Shown piece after piece: positions 42,233-54,783 of a stretch of DNA of 64,000 bases. The stretch is taken from contig CAXAMN010018557.1 of assembly GCA_963970005.1 (NCBI GenBank), positions 36,493 to 100,492 on the forward strand, in the 5' to 3' direction. This stretch comes from Durusdinium trenchii (taxonomy: Eukaryota; Sar; Dinophyceae; Suessiales; Symbiodiniaceae). The position numbers and the translations under genes were made by a program. The notes under the pieces are model-generated. The model searched no databases and was not told where the DNA came from. It saw only the letters and a program-made list of their open reading frames with translations. How positions within the stretch are numbered: the first letter of the stretch is position 1; every line of letters starts with the position of its first letter.

Positions 42233-42440
42233 CTACATGATGTCCACACCTGCAAGTACAGCACTGATGTTAGAACAAATACTGTACTGTGCTGGGCTTC
42301 CGAACCAGGACCAATCATCGCCAAAAAGGACTCCAGGCACAGCCAGGAGCCGCCAGGCTTCAGTCACCTTCTTTCGTTCAGCAAGGAGCAACATATCGAT
42401 GGACGAACCCCGTCTATGGAAAAATCCTTTCTTCCCTTTG
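42233..42440 (-). CDS. Possible exon, methyltransferase-like GDDW motif
   Basis: The minus frame reads SSIDMLLLAERKKVTEAWRL then LAVPGVLFGDDWSWFGSPAQ. The pattern L..PGVLFGDDW.W resembles the conserved strand after the catalytic Asp in class I SAM-dependent methyltransferases of the TylF/Methyltransf_24 type, where PGG(L/I)xxGDD(Y/W) is common. Only this short stretch is visible; the SAM-binding glycine motif was not found nearby, and CATAG near 42,415 could be the acceptor. Treat it as an isolated exon or remnant. Confidence 0.3.
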
Positions 42441-42639
42441 TAAAGAAGTGCCTGCACTGCTTGAAAGACAAAGTGAATCATGCTCCTGCTTTCACGGGGC
42501 ATTGTCTTTTCCTTTCTCCTCTGATCTGGCATTGTCGCATAGCCATGGGGCTAGAGAACAAATTAGCTTGCAAACTTGCAAAGCTTTGATAGCATGTGAT
42601 GGATGCAAGGAGATGAGAAACACCCCTGACAGGAATTAA

Positions 42640-45520
42640 TACTCAGGAACACGAAGGGCGGGTCTGTCTAAGAGAACTGTAGAGCATAAAGAGGTCCCCT
42701 CATGGAAAGCCAGGCCCCCCAATTTGTATACAACACATACAAAGGTACACCTGTATACTGTATGCATCACTAACAAAGCTTCTGAATTCTGAATCAACAT
42801 TGCTTGAGACATAAATAGAGTCAGCCCTGGCTACTTTCCATGTTCCGTCCTGTTGAGGATCGCCAGGCAATATATCTAGTTATATACATGTGATTGAATA
42901 TGTACCGGTTAGCAGTATCTCTCTCATTTTGCCAAGCCTACAGTGGAAGCACAAATCAACGATTCCCTCTGATTACCTTCATTCTATAGCGAGTAGAACA
43001 ACATCATAGTATCATTCAGGGTGTATATAGATTATATAGATCCATGTCATGAGCAGTGAGTAGCGAGCAAACAATGGACAACAAAAGTATGTTTTATTTC
43101 CTAATAGCAATGGCCTCCAACCAAACAGCGATGGTCCCCAACCTACTAGCGATGGCTTCCAACCTAATAGCGATGGCCTCCAACCAAGAGTGTCTCCGGA
43201 CTCTCCAGCCTCCAAGAGTGTTTCTCCGGCTTCATGGGCGCTGTCTAGGTAGATGATCTGAGACAAATCACAGCAGGGAATCATGTTGTTTGGACCTTGG
43301 ACTTTGTCCTCTTTTTCCCAACCATGTACACTTTATCAGTAGCGTGTGATTTTCATATTGCTTCCAAAAACAACAGTTTGGCAACAAGAAGTTGTGGCCG
43401 ATACGGCCGATACGGTGGGATTCCAGAATTAACAGTGGGAGCCTGGACCAGGTTGAAGGTTGACTTTGTAAAGCCAAAGAACTGGCATAATAGACCAGCC
43501 CTTCAAGATGCAAGCTAGGAGAAGCCAGCCAAGTCGAGACAAAAGTTTGGATGCTGGTTTCGTATCGGGCTGTGACCAACCTACTAGCTGCTTACTAGCT
43601 AGTATAGAATGTAAACCATCATATCAGCCAGCCTCGACCAGGCCACCCAAGTGGGGGATCTCAACATCACTTAGTTTGTCCAACAATTCCGAATTCATTA
43701 AGCTACAGTCCTCACCAAAGCCCAAATGCACACGCCGAACTCCATGGCGCTGACAGTGTCAGTCGCCAACTTTACACACAAAATTGGTTAGGCTGCAATG
43801 TGATCCTCGCCTCTGGCGGATGATCGATGCGTCCTTGCTCAAAGAGAGTCCTGGCACTCTGTCGGCTCAGCTGGAAAGGTCCAACAAGGCTGATGTACAA
43901 GGAACAAGGCGTATGACGTACTGTAAGGGATATGAAGGGGAATCACATTGACAATTCAACGCCCAATTTCCCACCAAGCCGTACATATTTACCGAATCCT
44001 TCCCACAATGGCTCCAGCTTAGAACAAATTTACCTCTAATTTGTCATAGATGTCGTTTCTACATTGAAAGCAAAGCTAGTAAAGCTTCAATCCCTCAGGC
44101 TACAATGTTTTTTCCCCTTTTTTTTCGGCGCCAACATTCGTCGAACATTCTACCTATGACCAGAACGTGCGACAACTCGATCGCCAAAGTATCAAACACT
44201 TAGCACAGTCGGCAGATCATGACCCCCGTGGTCCTCAATAGTCTGAGGCCTGTGATCGAACTCACCTTATAAGTCACCGATCAGCCAGTCTGGTTCATCT
44301 CCAAGACTAAAACAGAGAAACAGCATACAGTATACAGTATCTCGGAGATCTCCTGAAGACCCCCTGAAAGATTGAATGCAAACCCAAACCCATTGGTTAG
44401 GAGTCTCCCTATTGCTGTAATCCTCCACACCACCACTGTTTGATGTACTCTGGAACCCTAACAAAACGATTCCAAGTACCTGCAAGAAGTCTATTAGGCC
44501 AACAACATCCAACAACTAGCATTTAGAACGGCCATGGCTGTCAGGGGCCTTTGGCATTCGCATGCATTCGCCATCCTTGCTGGTTGTTCAACCACCAGGA
44601 AACTTGGATGTGGTGCACGACGCCAAACTCTGCACTCTGAGGTTCTGAGGTCAAGGCTCGCAGCGGCAAAATATAGTCCTTGCACGGTGAGAAATCTACA
44701 TTAGCAAAGGTCAATGAAGCGGATGATGTGGCCTCCAAAATACTACAGAGATGATGAACACAAAAAAAGGTCAAGTGTGTTTTGACCAGGCCTAGATCCA
44801 TGGCGCGCTCTTCACATGAAAACATGACTGGACAGTTTTCGAAAGTTCCTGTGGTCCTGGGGAAGAGAGCTGAAATCGCTCGCTGTTCTCATAACCTTGT
44901 TTAAGCTTTCCGGACTCATCTTGACTCATCGTGCAGCAAAAGATGCTCCAACACCTTCTATGCCCAAACCTTCAGAGCTCAAGAATGATGAACTGGTTCG
45001 TTTCGGACTTTCCAATCAGCTCCTCGTGGCCACTGTAGCGGACGTTTGCTAGAAACATTTCGTAGATCCGGGAGTGTCCGAACTCATCCATTAGCAAAGG
45101 CCCATCCTCAGCAGATTCATAGCGGACAATACTCAGAAACATCGATCAAATAGTCTGAGCAGCCGATGCAATTGTTCATGAAACTCTCTTTGCATTCAAC
45201 AATCATCGAGCCCTCATTTGTTCAGTCTTTTAGTTCAAGAAATGTGAAGGAAGGATGACGGTGCAGGGCGTGGGGTTTATTCATGGTCATTTATGGTTGT
45301 TCATCCAGGGTTCGCAATAGTTGCAATCCCAGCCACTGCCACATGTCGACGCTGCGTTAGACCAAACGCTTCACGGAATGCCTGGCCGGCGCGGTCAAAC
45401 TATGTCATTGTGTTTCAAATTCCCAACTCTGAAATACTGTATACCCGTGTTCACTGTATTCAAATTTGGACAATAATACGATGAAACACTCCTCCTATGG
45501 TAGTTGTCAAGATTAGAAGC
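42640..45520. other. Mostly non-coding stretch
   Basis: No gene can be supported. A minus frame at 44,541-44,825 with KDYILPLRALTSEPQSAEFG looks mildly protein-like but lacks splice or family support. The AGCGATGGCCTCC repeat at 43,105-43,190 is listed separately. Confidence 0.5.
43105..43190. repeat. AGCGATGGCCTCCAACCTA repeat, four units
   Basis: Four 20-bp units with single-base changes. The same repeat occurs at 22,163, 48,683-48,724 and 62,546-62,628. Confidence 0.9.
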
Positions 45521-45523
45521 TTG

Positions 45524-46338
45524 TCACATTTGTCTCCATACTTTTAGTGCACCAGGGGGTTGCAAAGCTTCCTGGCAAATGGTGCAAGACATCTTGACAA
45601 ACCTCGCCTTTCGGTCTGCCCACATGTCCACCATCCCAGTGAAGGGATCAACACCTGAGTAGCTCGAAAAGCCAAGTGGACAGGCACAAGACATGCTTGT
45701 ATTTTGAGATTGGAAAACAAGCATAAACTGCCTCAGCTCGAGGACTCAAAGGATATCATATATAAAGTGTTATGAACACGACTTGACCATTGATAGTGTT
45801 CAACGTCACGTGAGTATCGTTGCATTTATCAGCCTTGTTCTTGTTCCCCAAAAGTTGAACTCTGAAACCGATGATGAGGCATGGTTTTTTGGACCATGTT
45901 GATTCCTGAGCCCTCCACAAACCACACCAGTGCTCAAGCGGAGACTCTTCAAGGTCGTCGCTGCCTCTGTGCTAGATCGGTCAAATGACAAGAACAAAAA
46001 CCAACACACAAGGGATCTCAAGGATAAGTTATGAACAATTGAAAACCCCTCTCAAGCCTTTGGTTCTTGGTGCGAGGCTCAAAAAACTATCATCTTTGTG
46101 CTAATTCACAACGCAGCTAGCATGGACATGATTTACACACTTGGAGCTCACGGTGACTTTTGGTTCTGAACGGTTGAGGGTGATGCTAAAGCAGTAGGAA
46201 AGCTTACCTGCTTGAAGAAATCCCTGAGCATACTGTGCTCATGGTTCCCTCGATCCAACTCGATTCCCTGCCAAGGGGCAGTGATGGCACTGCTGCCGAT
46301 AAAAGAGCCAACCTGCGAGCTCATGTGTATTCCTGAAG
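45524..46338 (-). CDS. Three-exon gene 3' part, unrecognised protein
   Basis: Exon 1 (46,338-46,208) follows a TTGTTGCTTCAG acceptor, reads SGIHMSSQVGSFIGSSAITA, PWQGIELDRGNHEHSMLRDF and FKQ, and ends CAG|GTAAGC. Exon 2 (45,971-45,810) follows CGATCTAG, reads HRGSDDLEESPLEHWCGLWR, AQESTWSKKPCLIIGFRVQL, NKNKADKCNDTH, and ends CAC|GTGACG. Exon 3 (45,727-45,524) follows GAGGCAG, reads FMLVFQSQNTSMSCACPLGF, SSYSGVDPFTGMVDMWADRK and MSCTICQEALQPPGAL, ending at a TGA. All junctions are phase 0 and frames agree, which supports a real gene. Exon 3 has two CxxC-type pairs (CAC and CTIC). I do not recognise the family. The 5' end is not established; a further exon candidate lies at 46,770-46,884. Confidence 0.55.
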
Positions 46339-46769
46339 CTGAAGCAACAAACACATGAATACTAGAATAACCAATTAACTCATGACATACAGTATATGCA
46401 GAAGCTTGAATAACATAGATTGATGATATTCATCTATATAATAGTATATATATATGTATAAGAATAAAGATACGACAAGCAGGTGCTTGGCCCCCGTTAA
46501 AGGGGACATTTTTACAGGGCCCCAAGCTCCTTCCTGTTTCCTCTCTTATGAATTTCTGCAACACACGCTGTTTTGACCCAGGGTCGTGACAAATTCCAAC
46601 AAAAGTCACCAGAATTTCCATAATCTACAATAATTAGGAAGGTATCAAACTCATGGTACTATCATACTATCTATACTTGCTTTACGCGTTTGAACTGAAT
46701 CCCAGCCCGTATGTCTATCGGCTTCGGAGCCCAAAACTTTTCTGGAACCCAACGAAAAGTAAGTTACAC

Positions 46770-46884
46770 CTGCGGAGGTCTCCCATTCCGCTTCAAGCTC
46801 AAGGGGGTAGAGATCTCAATCCACATGCATGAATCCTTCCAAGAATCCTTGCCACCCATTGTCAAGCCCTCAAATTCCCCACTG
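46770..46884 (-). CDS. Candidate upstream exon
   Basis: The minus frame reads SGEFEGLTMGGKDSWKDSCM then WIEISTPLSLKRNGRPPQ and ends CCGCAG|GTGTAAC, a good donor. It lies about 430 bp upstream of the three-exon gene on the same strand, but its phase does not match the first identified acceptor there, so an unseen exon would have to lie between. A minus frame at 46,430-46,621 (GICHDPGSKQRVLQKFIREE) might supply it. Confidence 0.35.
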
Positions 46885-46889
46885 AATAT

Positions 46890-49800
46890 CAAAACTAGAA
46901 AAAGGATGCAACATGATGCAACAATCCAATGCAGCGTTCTGAAGTGCCTTTGATGGCTCTAGGCTATAGGTCACCGAAGAGTTGTGCATCGTATGGTCTG
47001 TGCTACGATCTGACAAAACGTCCTTCTCGGTGCCTCTAGCCACATGCGAGGTTCCGGAACAAAGCTTAGTACCTCAGGGAATGAAGCGCTCCGAAACAGA
47101 CCATGCCCACCCTGGAACACTCATTTCCAGGCGCCCGGTTTCTAGCACAGGATAGATCTCATTCTTTCACCTATTGTAAGTTCAGGTCTTGGAGTCTTGG
47201 AGGTTGAACACCTACCAATTGATGCATATGCATATCCTCTTCGTTCTTCAGCAGTCTAATTCCGTTAAGTCACAACTGCTTCTAGGCTGCCACGCAGACT
47301 TCATTAAGGCGGGTGTTAGGTGGCTGTCCGGGTAGCGCAACTGGCCAGGTCTACAGTTGACAACCCAAAGCACATAAACGAACCATCTCTTCGACTTGGA
47401 TGTCATCTATATAATTAATGCTGACGCAAATACATAACAATGAGCCATATTGACCTGCCAAATCTATCTTTATTCCACTCACCAGAAAACCGTTAGGCCC
47501 TGGGCCACATCAAATGCCAATGTGTAGTGGGAGTCTCTCGGCAAATGCCTGGCCTGTGGCTGATATTGACCACACACCTTGGCAGACTCTGTTCCTTGCT
47601 CACTGTTGCGCAAGTGCAGGCCACAAATGAGCCGGAGCCGGCGCAGAAATACAACACGTTAGTTTGCCTTGATCATCCAGCTCCAAGGCCCTCCTGCAGA
47701 CCAAAACTCCGTGCCTGTAGTGCCTGTAGACTTGAAGCGGTGGCCTTTGGTTTTTGAACTACGCAAGGGCTCAACATGAAACGCTTCAATCCACAAATAA
47801 AAGTCCACTCATACTTGGTACACAAGTGTAGTTCCAGGATGAATTGGCGATGAGACAAACCCTGTTCAATCCCTGCTCCAACCGACGGGCCATTGAAAGA
47901 AATGACAGCGGGGAGGCTGTGAGAAATGCCTGATGCCTCTGAGATGCTACGAGCCATGCAGTCAGATTTGAGGCGCCAACAGTGCCAAGAATGGAGTACC
48001 TTGGTGTACGTAGTGCTAACGATGCTTAACTCTTGATTTGGTAGATCTTTGCAGGAGGGAAACGTTGGATCAAATCTTACACAAGCATGGTGTTTCTTTG
48101 CCAAACAACTACGGCATTCTCGAGGGATATTGTTCATTTATATATATACAGTAATGCCAGCCAAATCATGCCAAATCCACTGTATAATCCACTGCCCATC
48201 AACTATCGGGTGTCACTTAGTGTGCTTGGCCTGGCATGCTTTCAAACAGTCACAGTATGAGGCCAGGACACATCTTGATTCGTGAAGAGTTCCTCTCGCA
48301 GCCTGCGATATCCCACAAAGCGTACCCACCAAATCCATTGGGCACCGGAGTGGAACCTTGTCGCGGCTTACAGGAACCTGGTCTCAATCGCGCAGGCTCT
48401 TCCTCTTTCAATCGTACATGTTCAGAATGCCGCTGCTAAACGTTTTTGTCATGATGAAGTTTGTTTCACTTAATAATCCTTGTCAAAGCCCGCCTCTGAC
48501 AAATTACTGGTGCTTCACCTAATTTATGATCGTGCTGCAACCTCGTTGGGAAAGAACAAGGAGGTTGCTGTAAAACAGATTCTGAACTGTAGTAGTCATT
48601 CACATCAATTTTCCTAGCCCTAGCATTTGGCACCTGCGCTCTCCGTCGGTCCGAGTTGGTACTCTGACCTAAGTAGACTTTTAGCGATGGCCTCCACCTA
48701 ATTAAGAGCGATGGCCTCCACCCAATACCGTCGACTCTGACCTTAGGACAGTTCTGGCTTGCAGGCCAGTTACAAGAAGCTACGACCGGCAAGCCTCGTA
48801 ATGACCTCCGGTACACCTGGCAGCCGTAGCGTGTGAAAAAGCAACAATCGATTCACAATTAAGAAGTTCAAAAAGAACTCCCAATTCCGATTGCTGGATT
48901 ACCGTATCTCCACTCCGCTTATGCGCACGTTGCGGTTAGGCAAACACTGTACCCATCCGTCTCGAACCATCTCAAACCCAGGAGATGGAGAAACTATATA
49001 TCTGATTGTGGACCCTTGCAAAAAGGTCAATCAATGTATATAAATTAGCAAATCAATGCAAATCACAGACTCTCTGCATGCGACCATTGAAGATGCAAAG
49101 CATTGTCTTCTTGACTGACTAATGCATACTAATGCAACGAGCATTGGCACACGAACAATCGTACATCCAGGCAATACCGTGTATGGTATCAGCTTGTCAA
49201 CACATTTTGCGTTCGTGGGCGTTGATTCTGCCACAGATCGATTCAGCGAAGTAGCCCACTTCTGCAGCATCCCCCCTGCCTAAAGGCTTTTCTGGGAGAC
49301 CACAACACCTGGAGTGACCATGGTGCCAAGGGGTCGGGTCTGGTATGAAAATGGAGCTACAGAACTGATGCTTGCGGAGGCAAAAGCTGGGATTGGTCTG
49401 AAACAAGTCTTTAAGTTTAGTTTAATGGTTTGATTGATATTCATATCCAATGACACAGAAGCTCATCCCAAAGAACAAGGGTAAAGCTACCGCATCAACA
49501 TCTATATGACATACAAGTCTGAAACCAATCCAGAGTAAGGGAAATAAAACTGATGTTCCTAAGAACATATCAATACATCGCATGTGCATCCAAGAGATGA
49601 GGAAGTATCTCAGTATCTCCGGATCATTTTCATGGAAACACAATCTCTCTCTCTGAATCATCAAAAAAAACAATCGAGATAATTTTCATCAAACAAACAC
49701 AAACTATCAAGCCATCAATCTCAGTGATCTTGATTTCGACTTCTCGATTCTGTGTCAACCGAACTTCCAACGTTTTGGGGAGAAGAACTCCAAGCCGGCC

Positions 49801-51190
49801 AAGCCCTAGGCCTCTCCGCAGTGAAAGTGCCTTCAAAGCCTCAAAAGAACAAGGTCATGAGCAATATTGTGTGGTTTGAGATGGTGTATGAATTTCCTTA
49901 TAATCTTCTTGTGGGTCATCCATTATCTGCAAAATGGGACATTGTCGTGCCCACTGTGAAACGCACCACCAATAACTCTTCTGTAAGATCCAGTCAACTT
50001 GTGGCATGGCTTTTGCCTGCCTTTTCTCTTGCTCATTCTTGACGCTGCTTATGATCTGTTCTGCTCAACAGATCAAGAAACACTCTGTGTTGTGACTCTA
50101 GCATTGACCGACAAATCCGAATCCCATTCTCCAAATCTATCGCAATTCAAGAGTTTGATCGACAACATTCACACGGGAAGTGGACCATGCCTCATTCCAG
50201 AAGACTTGGTCCATCTCAACTATGGAGATCTTTGATAAATCTCTGTCTCCACAAGATGCTTCAAACAGCAGGCCGACCGAACGAGACATCTCAGCCTAGG
50301 AGACATCCTGTCTGTGGTTTTGAACGGGGAAAGCAAGACATCCCCCAAAACCACGGTTGGACGCGTTGAAGCTAAGCTGCACTCGAAGCGAGGTTGCGGT
50401 AAGCAGCAGGACCTCGGCGCCATGAAGAAGTGCAGCAGTAGAAAACAGGAATGAAATCCAAGTTGCCGTTGGAATCGATCCGGACACAAGCCAATGGAAT
50501 GCCATGGACATCACCGTATTATTGTAGATCATGTAGACGATCTCTGTAGACGTGTTGTTCAGTTTGTTCTGAATGGATTCTCTGCATGCATCTAGATAAA
50601 CTGTGTTGCAATGCAGCAAGCCATTGCAACTCAGGAGCACCAGTGCTGCAAATGGCAGGAGCTGATCTGGGACATCAAATCCCGTCAGTTTCTTTTGGAC
50701 AAGGTTGGCTGAGGCAGAAATGTGGTCAAATGGTAATGGTTCGAAGTGGGTAAGTCTTGAAAACAGCAGCAACAGCAACGACAACAGCAACCACTGCCCT
50801 CATAAGCGATATTCTCATCGTGAGCATGACATGGCTGCCAGAAGGGTTCATTACACATATATATATACAGTATATAATGACTAGATGTTTATTCGAGGAG
50901 GCCACCAGAAGCTACACATCCAAACCTCATATGTGTTTGTTTCAAGTATATAATGGTAAGTAAGGAGTATATAGTGGAGTGTGGACGCTGCAGGAAAAGT
51001 AAAGCTGTGTCTTCCAAGGCTCTTGGAGCATTGGCCATCGGAGCTTTCTGCATCAATTGTATTGGCTTCGAGCAGTGTTGAACGTGTTCATACGTTGCGA
51101 AGGTTGGGGTATTCCTAGGGGGAAGTGCTGATAGGATTGCATGGAATCCAATCCAACTTAAAGGTTCAGGGCCAAATTATCTGCTAATGG
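46890..51190. other. Mostly non-coding stretch with weak candidate exons
   Basis: The minus frame at 47,673-48,137 (SFNGPSVGAGIEQGLSHRQF) and the hydrophobic minus frame at 50,296-50,760 (LLPFAALVLLSCNGLL and a second apolar segment) are long, but frames of this length are expected a few times by chance in 64 kb. No family or splice evidence supports them firmly. Confidence 0.4.
48680..48726. repeat. AGCGATGGCCTCCACC repeat, two units
   Basis: Two copies of the dispersed 20-mer family, separated by AATTAAG. Confidence 0.85.
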
Positions 51191-51202
51191 GCTATCTCGT
51201 CC

Positions 51203-51413
51203 TACTAGTAGTAGCAGTAGTAGTAGCAGCAGCAGCAGTAGTAGTAGTAGGAGTAGTAGTAGTAGTAGTAGTAGTAGTAAGTAGCAAGTAGTAAGTAGAA
51301 GTAATAGTAGTAGTAGTACTACTACTACTACTAGTACTAGTACTAGTACAAGTACTACTACTACTGCTACTACTACTGCTACTACTACTACTCCTACTAC
51401 TAACTACTACTGC
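51203..51413. repeat. (AGT)n/(ACT)n triplet palindrome
   Basis: About 115 bp of AGTAGT triplets switches near 51,320 to about 95 bp of ACTACT triplets, so the two halves are complementary and could fold back. ACTAGTACTAGTACTAGTAC occurs close to the centre. Confidence 0.95.
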
Positions 51414-51419
51414 CATCAG

Positions 51420-54400
51420 AGCCCTTTACGCGGCCTGCAGCCTTACTCAGTCCTTAACTAAGTAGTAGGGCGAACAGTGTAATTCAACTTGAAGACACGC
51501 GTCTCTGTTTTGGGCCCAGTCTAGTATCGTGCACTATTGCGCACTACTAGGTGCTCCGGGCTCGAAGGTCAACGACCCATAGCCAAAGCCTCGGAAAAAC
51601 CGAGGAAAGAATGCCCTTCTTCCACGAGGCAAAGTAACCAGGTATCTTTGTCCCAACAACACGGGACATCTCCACTTTACTTCATGATTGTCAGCAACAT
51701 TCAGGGGGACGGAGATGCAAACTTGCAACGTTTTGGGATTGTATGTGTTTGTTTTTTTCTCCGCAAGTTGTGATGCGGTGGCTACAAGCATGGCACGCCA
51801 AGCAAGCTAGCCTTCCGTCAAATATGTGAAGCTTGAGGGGTTGCACTATTTCCCTTACTTGACACTACCTCCACAATAAATAAAGAACGTTGATGAGATT
51901 GCAGGCTTGGAAAAGGCTGTAATTCGCAGGCGATTGTCTTGGAATGAGCAAGTAAAAGCACGCTGTGGCGGTAAATATACCAAGCAAAACAGCGCACCTC
52001 CGGTGAGAGTCTATGCTTTGTTCATCTTCATTCTCTTGAGAAAGTATTGAGCGCTAGCTGCTGGGAGTTGGATTCTAGGTGGATTGTCGTCAGCATACCA
52101 ACAATTTGGGCCAGCTTGACAAGCAACACCCACCAGCTTGCTTTCGAAATTCAAAGTGTGTTGCTAACCTTTTATGTCTGAGTCAGAAGAGTCCGTGCAC
52201 ACAGAAAGCACCAAACAAACCAACACATCCTGAAAGCAGCTTAAGCAGTAACATATTCAGGCTACGTGTTGTCAACCAAAATTCCTCAGAAGGCTAGCTG
52301 AGACACAGGCAGTCTGGATCTCCCTGGGCAAGCCACAGAGCCAACAAAGGACAAAACAAAAAATGGTGCGTCCATGGCCCTTCTGCAGGGTGTCCATGGC
52401 CCTCCCATCCAACCTTATTACAACCTTTGCATTCAAGCATATTGATGAATAATTCTGAATAATGCTGATTAACCTAAACTGTGAGGCGAACTTCAACTTG
52501 AGGTGGTGAGTAATGAATAGTAATGATGCATGTCCTCGTCGACCGGCACTCAAACCGCTCAGTTTACATTCACCACCAAGTGGCCCAGGTGTTTTCCGGG
52601 AGCTTTCCCCCCACCTCCTGAGCGGTCACCAAAGATCCGAGCAGCAGTACCTGTATATAGAGGCACTGCTGTGGGAGTTTTAGGTGTCCACTAGACTCCA
52701 TGTGTCAGCATGCTCCGGCTTTTGTTATACATATATATATATACTGATGAATGAAGCCAACAAAGACATTACGTGTATATATAACAAAAAAAGTAGGGAC
52801 TGGCCAACAAAGTCATGTGGACTGGCACTGGCAAAGGGTTGGTAATCGAATTGACTGCTACCGCGATGCCCAGGTTGGGTACTGTGTCGTGACATTGTGA
52901 CCGGCCTGGATTAAAGCACATGTGCAAGTTTTGGGTTTCTGGCACCAAATCATTGAAATACAGGCCCCTATCGTAGCTTGGAATCAGTGATCAAAGATCA
53001 TTGCCAACCACGCAAACAAGTGTGTGTCTCGGATCTGCTTTATGGGCTTGGCAGAACAGCATCTTCATCATCTTCCTTGATGGGAAGAAGTTAATACTAT
53101 ATATATATATACTTAATCAACTTAAGGCATGGCGAACATACTTTTGTCTTGCGCTTTTCTTAATGTAGATATGAGGGATTCGAGAGTCGACCTTTCAGAA
53201 CTCCCCCTTGGCACCCAAACCGGTCCATATCTCATGTCGCTGCATTTGCCACAGGCTGCAATTCTCAAGTGTGCAGCCGGACCTTGTGCTTTTGTACAGA
53301 AATGAATGTAGCTTGGGCCATTGATGGCACAAAACAGCAACTGCGATCAGTACAAATTTTAGGCCAACTGCTTCGAGTTGCCATTTGACACGCGGAGTTA
53401 ATGGTTGCCAAACTCTCAGAAGGTGAAAAGCACCCCGTATTGAAATTGTTAGCTCCGGCCATATCACTGCATGTTTCAAGTACTTTCTTGTGGATTCACA
53501 TTGACGGGCCAATTTCTATCTATGCTTTTCAGACGCTTTTCAGTCTCCAGTCTGGGTCAATATTTACAAGATTTTACAAACATGGCATGGGCCAGGGGGC
53601 ATGTTATAAGTCCAGCCAACTTTGGGCTCTGCTTGGACCAAGAATCCAACTGGCGAGGAAACTTCAGCGACCAGGATATCAAAAGAAGGGTCACCATCTG
53701 GAGAAGTCCCCAACGAGAGACATTTGGAAGTCACACTTCGAAGGACAACTTTGATGATTAACAATCAATGCAGACACATGGCAACAATATGCAACAATAT
53801 ATTCCAGATGCAACGCTGTGTTCTTGCGGGTGGCGCATGGGGTCTCTGCCTATCGTGGCCGTTGTCGTTTCTTTTCCGTCTATTTTCGGAAGAAACTTAA
53901 ATCAAAGCAACTGATCACACTACGCTTCTTTTCCAGTGTTTTCTGTTGTGTGCTAAGTTTCAACCCTCCTAAGCCGCAACCCTTCAAGCCAGGTAGTAGA
54001 AATACTCTTCTTCCATGGAAGTTTGAGGATACGTTTCTGGTACAGTGTGTGAACGTGAATCTCAATCAACGAAGACAACCCCACAGGATTCCTTCTTCCC
54101 ACACATCACCAAACATCACTACTAAAGTCACAACAAATCACAAGAAGAATCACGACAACAAACATCAATAGACAAAAAAAAAACAGCAAACCTCAGCCAC
54201 AAATCGCTGCACGTCCATATTGGCACAATTCACGAGAGATTGATCATAACTAGAAACCAGCATTGCTCGTGACGGAACTTTTAGGAAGAAATGGAATTCG
54301 ACCAAGTGACAGATTTGGAGCCTCAAACAATCAATTATTCAGACATCAATTAGTCATTATTTGGACCCATTTGTTCCATTGAGAGCTCTAAATGACCAAC

Positions 54401-54600
54401 TTCTCCTGATATCACGAGTCATGTCTGAAGTTGCACTGCGAGCGCACATATTTTCCATCAAATGAGCTTTGGGTTGTCGCGCACCATTCCCCTTTGTAGC
54501 TTGAATTCGACCTGTTGCGAAGACTTCACGAAAGAGAAGCTTTGAGATACCTACCTACTGCTAGCTGCAGTCCAGGAATGGCATGTTATCGGCATTCTAT
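51420..54600. other. No firmly supported gene
   Basis: A minus frame at 53,574-53,735 (TSPDGDPSFDILVAEVSSPV then GFLVQAEPKVGW) looks protein-like but has no clear splice sites. There are TATA tracts near 52,727 and 53,099. Confidence 0.45.
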
Positions 54601-54614
54601 TTTCTGACAGTCAC

Positions 54615-54783
54615 CATTCCCCTGAAGGCAGCAAACAAAGCGTGCCATGGCGTATCCTTTGCCGCCCACGCTAGAGATATCATCCAGGAGCCACCGCGGC
54701 CCCTGCTCCGCCTCAAATCCTTGGGATTTTGAGACGACCTGATTCACCCGTGCGACCGAGACTGACGACTGGAAGGCTCGAGT
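54615..54783 (-). CDS. Candidate internal exon, unrecognised
   Basis: Follows a pyrimidine-rich TTTATTTGCCAG acceptor and reads TRAFQSSVSVARVNQVVSKS, QGFEAEQGPRWLLDDISSVG and GKGYAMARFVCCLQ, ending at a possible donor AATG|GTGACTG. Splice signals on both sides and a coherent frame make it plausible, but no neighbouring exon was found. Confidence 0.35.

Noticed and set aside
47673-48137. 154-codon minus-strand open frame
   Set aside because: Length is within chance expectation for six frames over 64 kb and no splice or family evidence supports it.
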